Shown here piece by piece: positions 8,088-16,177 of a DNA stretch of 64,000 nt. A program made the position numbers and the translations under genes. Each line of letters starts with the position of its first letter. Position 1 is the first letter of the stretch. A model generated the notes under the pieces. It made no database searches. It was not told where the DNA came from and saw only the letters and a program-made list of their open reading frames with translations. Source of the stretch: Melaminivora sp034675505. Lineage in GTDB: Bacteria; Pseudomonadota; Gammaproteobacteria; Burkholderiales; Burkholderiaceae_C. The stretch spans positions 62,001 through 126,000 of the forward strand of contig JAUCDD010000025.1 in assembly GCA_034675505.1 (NCBI GenBank), given 5' to 3'.

Positions 8088-9212
8088 ATGCCCGAATTGA
8101 CTCTGCCCACCCTGACCCGCACCGATGCGCAGCCCGCGCGCGTGCTGGCGCAGGGCGACTGGGTGGCGGCCGCGCTGGCCGACCGGGGCGCGGCGCGCCG
8201 GCTGCTGCGCCAGCTGCGCGCCACCGGCGGCGGCGCGCAGCTGGCCTGGGACCTGGACGCCGTGCAGCGGCTGGACCACATCGGCGCGCAGCTGCTGTGG
8301 AACCACTGGGGCCAGCGCTGGCCCGAGCAGCTGCAGGCGGGCGAGGCGCAGCGCAGCATGATCGAGCGCGTGGCGCAGTTCGCCGCCGAGCGGCCGCCGC
8401 GCCAGCGCCTGACGCTGGCCGGGGCGCTGGACACGCTGGGCGCGCAGGTGGTGCATGCGCTGGACCACGTCAAGCACCTGGTCGAGCTGATCGGCCAGCT
8501 GCTGCTGGATGTGCTGCGCCTGGTGCGCCAGCCGGCGCGTGGGCCCTGGCGCGACATCTCCGGCCACCTGTTCCGCATGGGCGCCACGGCGCTGCCCATC
8601 ACGGCGCTGGTGGGCTTCCTGATCGGCGTGGTGCTGGCCTACCTGATGAGCCTGCAGCTGCGCCAGTTCGGCGCCGAGGCCTTCATCGTCAACATCCTGG
8701 GCATCTCGCTGGTGCGCGAGCTGGGGCCGATGCTGGGCGCCATCCTGGTGGCGGGGCGCTCGGGCTCGGCCATCACGGCGCAGATCGGCGTGATGCGCGT
8801 GACCGAGGAGCTGGACGCGATGCGCGTCATGGGCATCCCGCAGGGCTTTCGCCTGGTCATGCCGCGCGCGCTGGCGCTGGGCCTGGCGATGCCGCTGATC
8901 GCGCTGTGGACCACGCTGGCCGCCCTGGGCGGCGGCATGCTGGCGGCCGACCTGGCCATGGACATCTCGCCGGCCTATTTCGCGCAGGCGCTGCCGGCGG
9001 CGGTGCGCGTGTCCAACCTGTGGCTGGCCATGGGCAAGTCGGTGGTCTTTGGCGTGTTCATCGCGCTCATCGGCTGCCACTGGGGCCTGCGCGTCAAGCC
9101 CAACACGCAAAGCCTGGGCCAGGGCACGACGGCCTCGGTGGTCAGCGCCATCACCATGGTCATCATCGTGGACGCACTGTTCGCCGTGGCCTTCAAGAAC
9201 GTGGGGTTCTGA
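8088..9212 (+). CDS. mlaE: MlaE-type permease with N-terminal STAS domain
   Basis: A 375-residue fusion. About residues 1-110 resemble a STAS (MlaB-like) domain, including WDLDAVQRLDHIGAQLLW. Residues from about 130 are a MlaE/YrbE permease with five or so hydrophobic helices and the conserved LVRELGPMLGAILVAGRSGSA and GVMRVTEELDAMRVMGI stretches. In the MCE pathway it forms the inner-membrane channel for phospholipid or hydrophobic-compound transport. ATG 8088 was preferred over an in-frame GTG at 8070. Its stop overlaps the mlaF start by one base (TGATG). In E. coli MlaB is a separate protein, so the fusion replaces that subunit. Confidence 0.92.
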   Translation: MPELTLPTLTRTDAQPARVLAQGDWVAAALADRGAARRLLRQLRATGGGAQLAWDLDAVQRLDHIGAQLLWNHWGQRWPEQLQAGEAQRSMIERVAQFAAERPPRQRLTLAGALDTLGAQVVHALDHVKHLVELIGQLLLDVLRLVRQPARGPWRDISGHLFRMGATALPITALVGFLIGVVLAYLMSLQLRQFGAEAFIVNILGISLVRELGPMLGAILVAGRSGSAITAQIGVMRVTEELDAMRVMGIPQGFRLVMPRALALGLAMPLIALWTTLAALGGGMLAADLAMDISPAYFAQALPAAVRVSNLWLAMGKSVVFGVFIALIGCHWGLRVKPNTQSLGQGTTASVVSAITMVIIVDALFAVAFKNVGF

Positions 9213-10033
9213 TGGCGCTGGACCCGCAGGCGGCCGCGCCCGCACCCACCCAGGCAGCGCCCGCCGCGCCCGTGGTCGAGATCCGCGACCTGTCCACCGT
9301 CTTCGGCCGGGGGCGCGATGCGTTCACCGTGCACGACCACCTGGACCTCACCGTGCGCCGCGGCGACATCCTGTCGCTGGTGGGCGGCTCGGGCACCGGC
9401 AAGACGGTGCTGCTGCGCCACATCCTGGGCCTCACCGTGCCCACGCGCGGCAGCGTCACGGTGCTGGGGCGGCCGGCCTCCGAGCTCGGCGGCGACGGCG
9501 CCAGCAGCCGCGTGGGCATGCTGTTCCAGCACGGGGCGCTGTTCTCCGCCTTCAGCGTGCTGGACAACATCGCGTTTGCGCTGCGCGAGCTGGGCACGCT
9601 GCCCGACGACGTCATCACCGACGCGGCGCTGGTCAAGCTGCGCATGGTCGGGCTCAAGCCCGAGCACGCCACGCGCATGCCGGCCGATCTGTCGGGCGGC
9701 ATGATCAAGCGCGCGGCGCTGGCGCGCGCGCTCATCATGGACCCGCCCCTGCTGCTGCTGGACGAGCCCACCGCCGGGCTGGACCCGAACAGCTCGGACG
9801 AGTTTTGCGACCTGCTGCTGCAGCTGCACGCCGCGCTGGGCCTCACGGTCATCATGGTCACGCACGACCTGGACTCGCTGTACGCGCTGTCCACCCGCGT
9901 GGCGGTGCTGGCCGAGCGGCGCGTGATCGTGGAGGGGACGCCAGACGAGGTCACGCGCTTCAAGCACCCCTTCATCGACCATTTTTTCCTGGGCGAGCGC
10001 GGCCGGCGCGCCCGGGCAAGTGAGAAAAGCTAA
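9212..10033 (+). CDS. mlaF: MlaF-type ABC ATPase of MCE transport system
   Basis: A 273-residue ABC ATPase. After an Ala/Pro-rich N-terminus of about 20 residues come Walker A GGSGTGKT (58-65), the Q-loop region LFQHGALFS, the DLSGGMIKRAALARAL signature and Walker B LLLLDEPTAGLDP. LSGGMxKR is characteristic of the MlaF/TtgA branch rather than of sugar or amino-acid importers. It drives MlaE. One-base overlaps at both ends (TGATG with mlaE, TAATG with mlaD) show tight coupling. Confidence 0.94.
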   Translation: MALDPQAAAPAPTQAAPAAPVVEIRDLSTVFGRGRDAFTVHDHLDLTVRRGDILSLVGGSGTGKTVLLRHILGLTVPTRGSVTVLGRPASELGGDGASSRVGMLFQHGALFSAFSVLDNIAFALRELGTLPDDVITDAALVKLRMVGLKPEHATRMPADLSGGMIKRAALARALIMDPPLLLLDEPTAGLDPNSSDEFCDLLLQLHAALGLTVIMVTHDLDSLYALSTRVAVLAERRVIVEGTPDEVTRFKHPFIDHFFLGERGRRARASEKS

Positions 10034-11010
10034 TGGAAAACCGATCCCACGCCCTGGCCGCCGGGGCCTTCGTGCTCATCGTGGCGGCGCTGCTGGCGGG
10101 CCTGGCGCTGTGGCTGACGCGCGACCAGACCGCCTACCGGCTGTACGAGCTGTCCAGCAAGGACGGCGTGAGCGGCCTGCAGCCGCAGGCGGCGGTGCGC
10201 TACAAGGGCGTGGCCGTGGGCAAGGTCACCACCATAGGCTTTGACCCGCAGGTCAGCGGCAACGTGCTGATCCGCATCGCCGTCAACGAAGACGCCCCCA
10301 TCAGCCCCACCACCTTCGCCACGCTGGGCTACCAGGGCGTGACGGGGCTGGCGCACATCCTGCTGGACGACGACAAGCAGCCGCTGCCGCAGCCGCCCCG
10401 GGGCGTCAGCGGCCTGCCGCGGCTGCCGCTCAAGAGCTCGCCCCTGAGCCAGCTGGCCGAGCAGGGCCCGGCCATCCTGGGCCAGGTGCAGGAGGCCACG
10501 CAGCGCCTCAACCAGGTGCTGAGCGACGAGAACCAGCAGCGCTTTGCCACCGCGCTCACGCAGCTGGGCAGCGCCGCCGCCGGCGTCAGCCAGCTGGCGC
10601 GGCGGCTGGAGCGCACCGTGGACACGCGCCTGGACCCGGCGCTGGCCAGCGTGCCGCAGGTCGCGCAGGATGCGCGCCAGACCCTGGCCGCGCTGCGCCA
10701 GGCCGGCGACGCGGCCCGCAGCACGGCCGACGACATCGGCGCCACCGTGCGCGCCCTGAGTGCCGAGGGCGGCCCGGTCGATGACATCGCCAGCAGCTCC
10801 AAGTCGCTGGCCGCCGCCGCCGACCGCTTCGGCCGCGTCACGTTGCCGCGCCTGAACCACGCCGCCGACGAAACCGCGCGCGCCGCGCGGCGCCTGGGCC
10901 GCACCGCCTCGGGCATCAGCGACAACCCGCAATCGCTGCTCTACGGCCCCGGCGAGGCCGCCGCCGGCCCGGGTGAGCCCGGCTTTGCGCCGCCGCCCGC
11001 CCGGCCCTGA
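10033..11010 (+). CDS. mlaD: MlaD/MCE-domain substrate-binding protein
   Basis: A 325-residue protein anchored by one N-terminal transmembrane helix (about 10-28, AAGAFVLIVAALLAGLALWL). A single MCE domain follows (about 38-115, with VSGLQPQAAVRYKGVAVGKVTTI), and then a long helical region to about 285. It would sit in the periplasm on the inner membrane and carry lipids to or from the permease. The extended C-terminal helix is longer than E. coli MlaD (183 residues) and closer to Mce-type proteins of solvent-resistance systems. The start overlaps the mlaF stop (TAATG). Confidence 0.92.
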   Translation: MENRSHALAAGAFVLIVAALLAGLALWLTRDQTAYRLYELSSKDGVSGLQPQAAVRYKGVAVGKVTTIGFDPQVSGNVLIRIAVNEDAPISPTTFATLGYQGVTGLAHILLDDDKQPLPQPPRGVSGLPRLPLKSSPLSQLAEQGPAILGQVQEATQRLNQVLSDENQQRFATALTQLGSAAAGVSQLARRLERTVDTRLDPALASVPQVAQDARQTLAALRQAGDAARSTADDIGATVRALSAEGGPVDDIASSSKSLAAAADRFGRVTLPRLNHAADETARAARRLGRTASGISDNPQSLLYGPGEAAAGPGEPGFAPPPARP

Positions 11011-11045
11011 GTCGCCCCCTTGCACCGCGCCCACCAGGATGCCCC

Positions 11046-11732
11046 ATGCGAACTACTGAATTGATAGCTACAAGCCGCCGGCTGGCGCCGGCAAGAGCGG
11101 TATTTGCCTGGATTTGCGCGGCTGCGCTGCTGGGCGGCTGCTCGGTGCTGCCCAAGCCCCCGGTGCGCGCCGACGTGTACGACTTCGGCCCCGGCCTGGC
11201 CCAGCCCCCGGCGCCGGCGCCGGCCGCCGCTGCGGCCCTGCCGCCCTTGGCCCTGGCGGACGTGGAAACCGTCGGCCTGCCCGAGGCCAGCTCGGCCCTG
11301 CTGTACCGCCTGGCCTATGCCAACGCCCAGCAGCTGCAGCCCTACACCCAGGCGCGCTGGAGCCAGCCGCCCGCGCTGCTGGTGCAGCAGGCGCTGCGCG
11401 AGCGGCTGGGGCGCGAGCGGGCCGTGCTGTCGGGCGACGACGGCCTGGCCACGCTGGTCGAGCAGGGGCGCATGCCGACCGTGCTGCGCACGCAGATCGA
11501 GGAATTCAGCCAGGTGTTCGAATCGCCGCAGCGCAGCTACGGGCTGCTGCGCCTGCGCGCCTCGCTGGCCGACGCCAGCCCGCGCGGCGAGACGCTGCTG
11601 GCGCAGCGCCTGTTCGTGGTGCGCCGCCCCGCCGCCACGCAGGACGCCGCCGGCGGCGCGCAGGCGCTGGCGCAGGCCGCCGCGCAGGCGGGCGACGAAC
11701 TGGCGGCCTGGCTGGGCCAGCTGCAGCGCTAG
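11046..11732 (+). CDS. ABC-type transport auxiliary lipoprotein (MCE system)
   Basis: A 228-residue lipoprotein with lipobox LLGGC (Cys about 32) and then an ABC-type transport auxiliary domain (PqiC-like). It is the fourth gene of the MCE operon, 35 nt after mlaD, and probably links the complex to the outer membrane. The first 20 or so codons, before the hydrophobic signal core, are supplied by a copy of the dispersed repeat, giving an unusual positively charged n-region (RTTELIATSRRLAPARAV). A later start inside the reading frame cannot replace this one without losing the signal peptide. Confidence 0.85.
   Translation: MRTTELIATSRRLAPARAVFAWICAAALLGGCSVLPKPPVRADVYDFGPGLAQPPAPAPAAAAALPPLALADVETVGLPEASSALLYRLAYANAQQLQPYTQARWSQPPALLVQQALRERLGRERAVLSGDDGLATLVEQGRMPTVLRTQIEEFSQVFESPQRSYGLLRLRASLADASPRGETLLAQRLFVVRRPAATQDAAGGAQALAQAAAQAGDELAAWLGQLQR
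11050..11109. repeat. Dispersed repeat, copy 2 (plus), overlapping lipoprotein start
   Basis: GATAGCTA followed by GCCGCCGGCTGGCGCCGGCAA. This copy begins four bases after the start codon of the MCE lipoprotein gene and encodes its signal-peptide n-region. Confidence 0.65.
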
Positions 11733-11777
11733 CCTGGCAGGCAGGCAGGCGCAGGCGCGCCGCCACCCAGCCATGAA

Positions 11778-11804
11778 AGGGGCGTGCCAGGCACGCCCTT
11801 TTTC
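11778..11804 (+). terminator. Rho-independent terminator of the mla operon
   Basis: Stem GGGCGTG/CACGCCC (11780-11786 and 11792-11798, loop CCAGG) followed by TTTTT. It lies 47 nt after the lipoprotein stop. Confidence 0.85.
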
Positions 11805-12023
11805 ATTGGGCGCCCGGGCGCGTTCCTGGCCGGCCGCGCCGCCTACAAGCGCGCACGGCGGCGTGCTGACGCGAGGCTGCCGCGCAGGCCGACGCCGCCA
11901 GCGCGCACGCAGTTCTACAGTTTCCTCCATCGCTCGCGGCCGCCCCGGCAACCACCCGGCCTCCGGCGCGCAGCGATCAGCCAACTTCAATTTTTGTCAG
12001 ACACCCATAGAAGGAGAACCGCC

Positions 12024-12239
12024 ATGAATGAAGACCGCATCAAAGGCAACTGGAAGCAATTCACCGGCAAGGTCAAGGAGCAGTGGGGCAAGCTGACCGA
12101 CGACGACATGGACGTGATCGCCGGCAAGCGCGACCAGATGCTGGGCAAGCTGCAGGAGCGCGAAGGCCTGGCCCGCGACGCCGCCGAGGAGCAGCTGAAG
12201 AACTGGGAGCGCACCAACCCCGACTTCCGCTGGGATTGA
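12024..12239 (+). CDS. CsbD-family stress protein
   Basis: A 71-residue CsbD-like protein (MNEDRIKGNWKQFTGKVKEQ, then GKLTDDDMDVIAGKRDQMLGKLQEREG). It is small, charged and predicted soluble. The family is induced by general stress in many bacteria, but its molecular role is unknown. ATG 12024 has an AAGGAG site 7 nt upstream. The upstream 200 bp contain no gene. It is followed by an 80-nt pyrimidine-rich gap and a second probable envelope-stress gene. Confidence 0.9.
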   Translation: MNEDRIKGNWKQFTGKVKEQWGKLTDDDMDVIAGKRDQMLGKLQEREGLARDAAEEQLKNWERTNPDFRWD

Positions 12240-12320
12240 GCGGCACCCCTGGCCCCCTCCCTCCCTCTGCCCTCCCTTTTCTCTTTTCTTTTTTCCCTTT
12301 TCCCCAAGGAACCCTGCACC

Positions 12321-12899
12321 ATGAAACACCTGCGCAACCTGATGGCCCTGGCCATCGCCGGCATGCTGGCCACCTCCGGCATGGCCATGAGCAAGGACGA
12401 GTACAAGGCCGCCAAGCACCGAGTCGAAGCCGACTACAAGGCTGCCAAGGCGCAGTGCGACGCGCTCAAGGACAACGCCCGGGACGTCTGCCAGAAGGAA
12501 GCCAAGGGCAACGAGAAGGTGGCCAAGGCCGAGCTGGAAGCCCAGTACAAGCCCAGCGACAAGCACACCTACAAGGTGCATGAGGCCCGCGCCGACGCCG
12601 ACTACGAAGTCGCCAAGGAAAAGTGCGACGACCTGAGCGGCAACGCCAAGGACGTCTGCAAGAAGGACGCCAAGGCCGCCCACGTCGCCGCCAAGGAAAA
12701 CGCCAAGGTGGCGCGCGCCGAGGCCAAGCCGGGCAACGGCACGGCGGCCAAGCAGGCCAACGTGGCCGAAGCCAAGAAGGACGCTGCCGAGGAAAAGCGC
12801 GAAGCCGACTACAAGGCTGCCAAGGAGCGCTGCGACAGCCTGAGCGGCGACGTCAAGGACAAGTGCGTGGCCGACGCCAAGCGCCAGTACGCGCAGTAA
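12321..12899 (+). CDS. Periplasmic Cys-pair repeat protein of unknown function
   Basis: A 192-residue secreted protein: signal peptide MKHLRNLMALAIAGMLATSGMA, then a Lys/Ala/Glu-rich helical sequence. Three copies of a module with consensus ADYxxAKxxCDxL...DxC occur near residues 36-60, 91-118 and 160-187. Each has two cysteines spaced C-X10-C (first pair 46/57), likely forming a disulfide across a helical turn in the periplasm. The length, composition and repeat resemble proteins loosely called TolA-like in Comamonadaceae; true TolA homology is not supported. Start ATG follows AAGGAACC. A terminator follows. The function is unknown. Confidence 0.8.
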   Translation: MKHLRNLMALAIAGMLATSGMAMSKDEYKAAKHRVEADYKAAKAQCDALKDNARDVCQKEAKGNEKVAKAELEAQYKPSDKHTYKVHEARADADYEVAKEKCDDLSGNAKDVCKKDAKAAHVAAKENAKVARAEAKPGNGTAAKQANVAEAKKDAAEEKREADYKAAKERCDSLSGDVKDKCVADAKRQYAQ

Positions 12900-12922
12900 G
12901 CCCAGCCGCCTGCCTTGCAGGC

Positions 12923-12949
12923 AATCCCGCCCAGGTGGCGGGATTTTTT
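12923..12949 (+). terminator. Rho-independent terminator
   Basis: Stem AATCCCGCC/GGCGGGATT (12923-12931 and 12937-12945) followed by T's, 24 nt after the Cys-repeat gene. Confidence 0.9.
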
Positions 12950-12958
12950 ATGCCCGTT

Positions 12959-13103
12959 AGAGCCTGTTCAATGCCTTTTCATGGTGCCCGCAAGGCAGCA
13001 CAAGGCCGTAATCAAGGCGGGCAACGATGGGTGCGGCCTTGTCCTGCCTTGCCCGCAGGGTTGCCCTGCAACGGGCACCATGAAAAGGCATTGGGCAGGC
13101 TCT
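12959..13103. repeat. 145-bp inverted-repeat element
   Basis: Outer arms of 32 nt (12959-12990 and 13072-13103) match as inverted repeats with two mismatches. The interior contains further complementary segments (GGCAGCACAAGGCCG versus CGGCCTTGTCCTGCC). The right arm ends within the marC stop codon. It lies between convergent genes and has no ORF, suggesting a long mRNA 3' hairpin or a miniature mobile element. Confidence 0.7.
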
Positions 13104-13741
13104 CAACGCCCCACCAGTCCCGGAAACAGCTGCCCCAGCCCCTCGGCCATGACCTCCACCGCCAGCGCCGCCAGGATCAGCCCCAGCAGGCGCGTCATCA
13201 CGTTGATGCCCGTCCTGCCCAGCACGCGCGCGATCGGGTCGGCCAGCGAAAAGCACAGCGCCGTGGCGATGGCGATCACCACGCCATAGCCCACCAGCGC
13301 GGCGTGCTGCGCGAAGGTCTGCGCCCGGTCGGCATAGATCACTACGGTGGACATGCTGGCCGGCCCGGTCAGCAGCGGGATGGTCAGCGGCACCACCGCC
13401 ACGCTGTCGCCTTGCGCGGCCTTCTCGGCGCCGGCCTGCAGGACGCGCTCCTGCGGCTTGGCCTCGGCCGGGCGCGCGTTGAGCATGTTCACTGCGCTCA
13501 GCAGCAGCAGCAGGCCCCCGCCCACCTGGAAGCTCTGCAGCGAGATGCTGAAGAACGCCAGGATCTGCAGGCCCAGCAGCGCGCACACCGCGATCACGCA
13601 AAACGCCGTGAACGCCGACACCTGGATGGTGCGCCGGCGCTGCTCGGGGCTGAAGCCCTCGGTGTAGTGGATGAAGAACGGCACGATGGCCAGCGGGTTG
13701 ACGATGGCCAGCAGCGCGACCAGGGGTTTGATCCAGTCCAT
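13103..13741 (-). CDS. MarC-family integral membrane protein
   Basis: A 212-residue MarC/UPF0056 protein with six hydrophobic segments. The family's LLAIVNPLAIVPFF (about 8-21) and VPLTIPLLTGPASMSTVVIYA motifs are present. MarC proteins were once linked to multiple antibiotic resistance, but the role remains unknown. ATG 13741 is the start. It is divergent from the dienelactone-hydrolase-like gene, with 93 bp between the starts. The stop lies in the arm of an inverted-repeat element. Confidence 0.92.
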   Translation of the reverse strand: MDWIKPLVALLAIVNPLAIVPFFIHYTEGFSPEQRRRTIQVSAFTAFCVIAVCALLGLQILAFFSISLQSFQVGGGLLLLLSAVNMLNARPAEAKPQERVLQAGAEKAAQGDSVAVVPLTIPLLTGPASMSTVVIYADRAQTFAQHAALVGYGVVIAIATALCFSLADPIARVLGRTGINVMTRLLGLILAALAVEVMAEGLGQLFPGLVGR

Positions 13742-13834
13742 CAGCGGCTCCGGGCGGGGGTGTGGGGTGCGGGCATGGCGGCTCTTGCAACAATGGGGCT
13801 GCATTTGAACGCAGTTTTGACAGGGAGGACGGCC

Positions 13835-14527
13835 ATGGGCCAATGGATGGAACTTGCCGCCAGCGACGGCTTTGCGCTGCCCGCCTGGCAGGTGCAGCCC
13901 CAGGGCACGCCGCGCGGCGCCGTGGTGGTGCTGCAGGAAATCTTCGGCGTCAACCACCACATCCGCGACGTGGCGGCGCGCTTCGCCGCGCTGGGCTACC
14001 TGGCCGTGGCGCCCGCCACCTTCGCGCGCGTGCAGCAGGGCGTGGAGCTGGGCTATGGCGGCGCCGACCTGCAGCGCGCCAAGCAGCTCAAGGCCGCCGC
14101 CGAGGCGCTGCCCGCCCCCGGCGTGCTGGCCGACATCCAGGCCGCCATAGACCACGCGGGGCGGGACAGCGGTGCGCGCGTGGGCGTGGTGGGGTTTTGC
14201 TGGGGCGGGCTGCTGGCCTGGCGCGCCGCCTGCCAGCTCACCGGGCTGTCAGCGGCCGTGCCGTACTACGGCGGCGGCATGAGCACCCGGGCCGAAGCCG
14301 CACGCACGCCGCGCGTGCCGGTGCTGGCGCATTTCGGCCGGCTGGATTCCTTCATCCCGGTCAAGGGCGTGCAGGCGTTCGCCGCTGCACATCCCGGGGT
14401 CGAAGTCCACCTGTACGACGCCGACCATGGCTTCCACTGCGACCAGCGGCCCAGCTACGACGCCAGCGCCGCGCAGCTGGCGTGGACGCGGACGGTGGAG
14501 TTCCTCGGGCAGCACTTGCAAGCTTGA
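13835..14527 (+). CDS. Dienelactone-hydrolase-family alpha/beta hydrolase
   Basis: A 230-residue cytosolic alpha/beta hydrolase. The catalytic triad can be read as Cys122 (GFCWGG), Asp171 (GRLDSF) and His198 (DADHGF), matching the Cys-Asp-His triad and spacing of dienelactone hydrolase. The N-terminus has VVVLQEIFGVNHHIRDVA with the conserved Glu. The family opens lactone rings in chlorocatechol breakdown, but many members act on other esters and no aromatic-degradation genes are nearby. ATG 13835 has a GGGAGG site upstream. Confidence 0.92.
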   Translation: MGQWMELAASDGFALPAWQVQPQGTPRGAVVVLQEIFGVNHHIRDVAARFAALGYLAVAPATFARVQQGVELGYGGADLQRAKQLKAAAEALPAPGVLADIQAAIDHAGRDSGARVGVVGFCWGGLLAWRAACQLTGLSAAVPYYGGGMSTRAEAARTPRVPVLAHFGRLDSFIPVKGVQAFAAAHPGVEVHLYDADHGFHCDQRPSYDASAAQLAWTRTVEFLGQHLQA

Positions 14528-14534
14528 TGGGCCG

Positions 14535-14580
14535 GTTGCCGGCGCCGTTCAATGGGTTGTTGCTATTGTTCTTGAAATAA
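14535..14580. repeat. Dispersed repeat, copy (minus orientation)
   Basis: Reverse-oriented partial copy reading ATAGCAACAACC then GAACGGCGCCGGCAACC on the minus strand, in the gap between the convergent hydrolase and emrB genes. Confidence 0.45.
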
Positions 14581-14607
14581 AGGCGGCCTGGTGCGGCGCC
14601 CGCCGCC

Positions 14608-16176
14608 TCAGTGCGCCCCTGCCGCCGCATCGGCCGCGCCGGCGCCGGCCTGCGGGCGCGGCGCGTGGGCCAGCCAGACCAGCGGGATCAGCAGCATGAA
14701 CAGCACCGCCGAGGCGTAGAAGATGTCGTTGGCCGCCAGCATGAAGGCCTGCTGGTTGGCCATGCGCTCCATCTGGGCGAGCGCCTGCGCGTCCGTCAGG
14801 CCGCCGCCGCGCAGCACCTGCAGGGCCTGCTCGAAGCCGGGGCTGGCGGGGGTGAGCGCCTCCATCAGCTGCGCATGGTGCAGCGTGGCGCGCCGCTCCC
14901 ACAGCGTGGTGGTCACCGAGGTGCCGATGGCGCCGGCGGTGATGCGCATGAAGTTGGACAGCCCCGAGGCGGCCGGGATGCGTGCCGGCTCGATCTCCGA
15001 CAGCGTGATGGTCACCAGCGGGATGAAGAAGAACGCCATCGAGATGCCCTGGATGATGGTCGGCACCATGATGGTGGCGAAGTCCGCCTGGGTGTTGAAG
15101 CGCGAACGCATCCACAGCACGATGGCGAACACCACGAAGGCGAAGGTGGCGTAGCGGCGCGGGTCGACGCGGCCGATGCTCTTGCCCACCACGGGCGACA
15201 GCACCATGGCCAGCAGGCCCACCGGGGCCATGATTTCGCCGGCCTGCGTGGCGGTGTAGCCCATGTATTGCTGCAGCCACAGGGGCAGCAGCACCACGTT
15301 GCCGAAGAACAGGCCGTAGCCCACCGAGGTGGCCAGCGCGCCGGCCCAGAAGTTGCGGTTCCTGAACAGCGTCAGGTCCACCACCGGGTGCTCCTCGCCG
15401 CGCTCCCAGACCAAGAAGGCGGCAAAGCCCACCAGCGCCACCAGGGCGCAGGAGACCACCAGCGGCGAGGCGAACCAGTCGTGCTCCTTGCCGATGTCCA
15501 GCACCAGCTGCATGGCGCCCACCCAGATGACCAGCAGCGCCAGCCCGATGGAGTCGATGGGCAGGCTGCGCCGCTCGCTCTCGCGCTTGTGGAATATCGC
15601 CCAGGTGGCGAAGACCGCGGCGATGCCCACCGGCACGTTGATGTAGAAGATCCACGGCCAGCTCATGTTGTCGGTGATCCAGCCGCCCAGCAGCGGCCCC
15701 ATCACCGGCGCGATCAGCGTGGTCATGGACCACAGCGCCATCGCCAGCCCGGCCAGCGCGCGCGGGTAGCTGGACAGCAAGAGCGCTTGCGACAGCGGGA
15801 TCATCGGCCCGGCGACGAAGCCCTGCAGCGCGCGCGCCGCGATGAGCAGCGTCATGTTGGGCGCCAGCCCGCACAAGAGCGAGGCCAGCACGAACAGCGC
15901 CACGCTGGCGACGAACAGCCGCACCTGGCCAAAGCGCTGCGACAGCCAGCCGGTGAGCGGCACGGCAATGGCGTTGGCCACGGCGAAGCTGGTGATGACC
16001 CAGGTGCCCTGCGTGGGGCTGACGCCCAGGTCGCCGGCGATGGCCGGCAGCGACACGTTGGCGATCGACGTGTCCAGGACGTTCATGAACGTGGCCGCCG
16101 ACAGCGCCAGCGTGCCCCAGGCGCGGGCGCTGCCGGTCAGCGGCGGGACCGGCGCCGCGAGGTGGGGCGCGGCCAT
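14608..16176 (-). CDS. emrB: DHA2-family multidrug efflux MFS transporter (EmrB)
   Basis: A 522-residue major-facilitator protein with about 14 hydrophobic segments. The DHA2 motifs LDTSIANVSLPAIAGDLGVSPTQGTWVITSFAVANAI (about 35-70) and TGWLSQRFG (motif A) are clear. It would expel hydrophobic drugs by proton antiport together with EmrA and an outer-membrane channel. ATG 16176 was chosen because it follows the emrA stop by one base (TGAGATG), typical of emrAB. No outer-membrane factor gene is present here. Confidence 0.94.
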   Translation of the reverse strand: MAAPHLAAPVPPLTGSARAWGTLALSAATFMNVLDTSIANVSLPAIAGDLGVSPTQGTWVITSFAVANAIAVPLTGWLSQRFGQVRLFVASVALFVLASLLCGLAPNMTLLIAARALQGFVAGPMIPLSQALLLSSYPRALAGLAMALWSMTTLIAPVMGPLLGGWITDNMSWPWIFYINVPVGIAAVFATWAIFHKRESERRSLPIDSIGLALLVIWVGAMQLVLDIGKEHDWFASPLVVSCALVALVGFAAFLVWERGEEHPVVDLTLFRNRNFWAGALATSVGYGLFFGNVVLLPLWLQQYMGYTATQAGEIMAPVGLLAMVLSPVVGKSIGRVDPRRYATFAFVVFAIVLWMRSRFNTQADFATIMVPTIIQGISMAFFFIPLVTITLSEIEPARIPAASGLSNFMRITAGAIGTSVTTTLWERRATLHHAQLMEALTPASPGFEQALQVLRGGGLTDAQALAQMERMANQQAFMLAANDIFYASAVLFMLLIPLVWLAHAPRPQAGAGAADAAAGAH

Positions 16177-16177
16177 C

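Noticed and set aside
11784..12023. Upstream extension of the CsbD gene by 80 codons
   Set aside because: CsbD proteins are about 60-75 residues and ATG 12024 has a clear ribosome-binding site; the upstream part is unlike protein.
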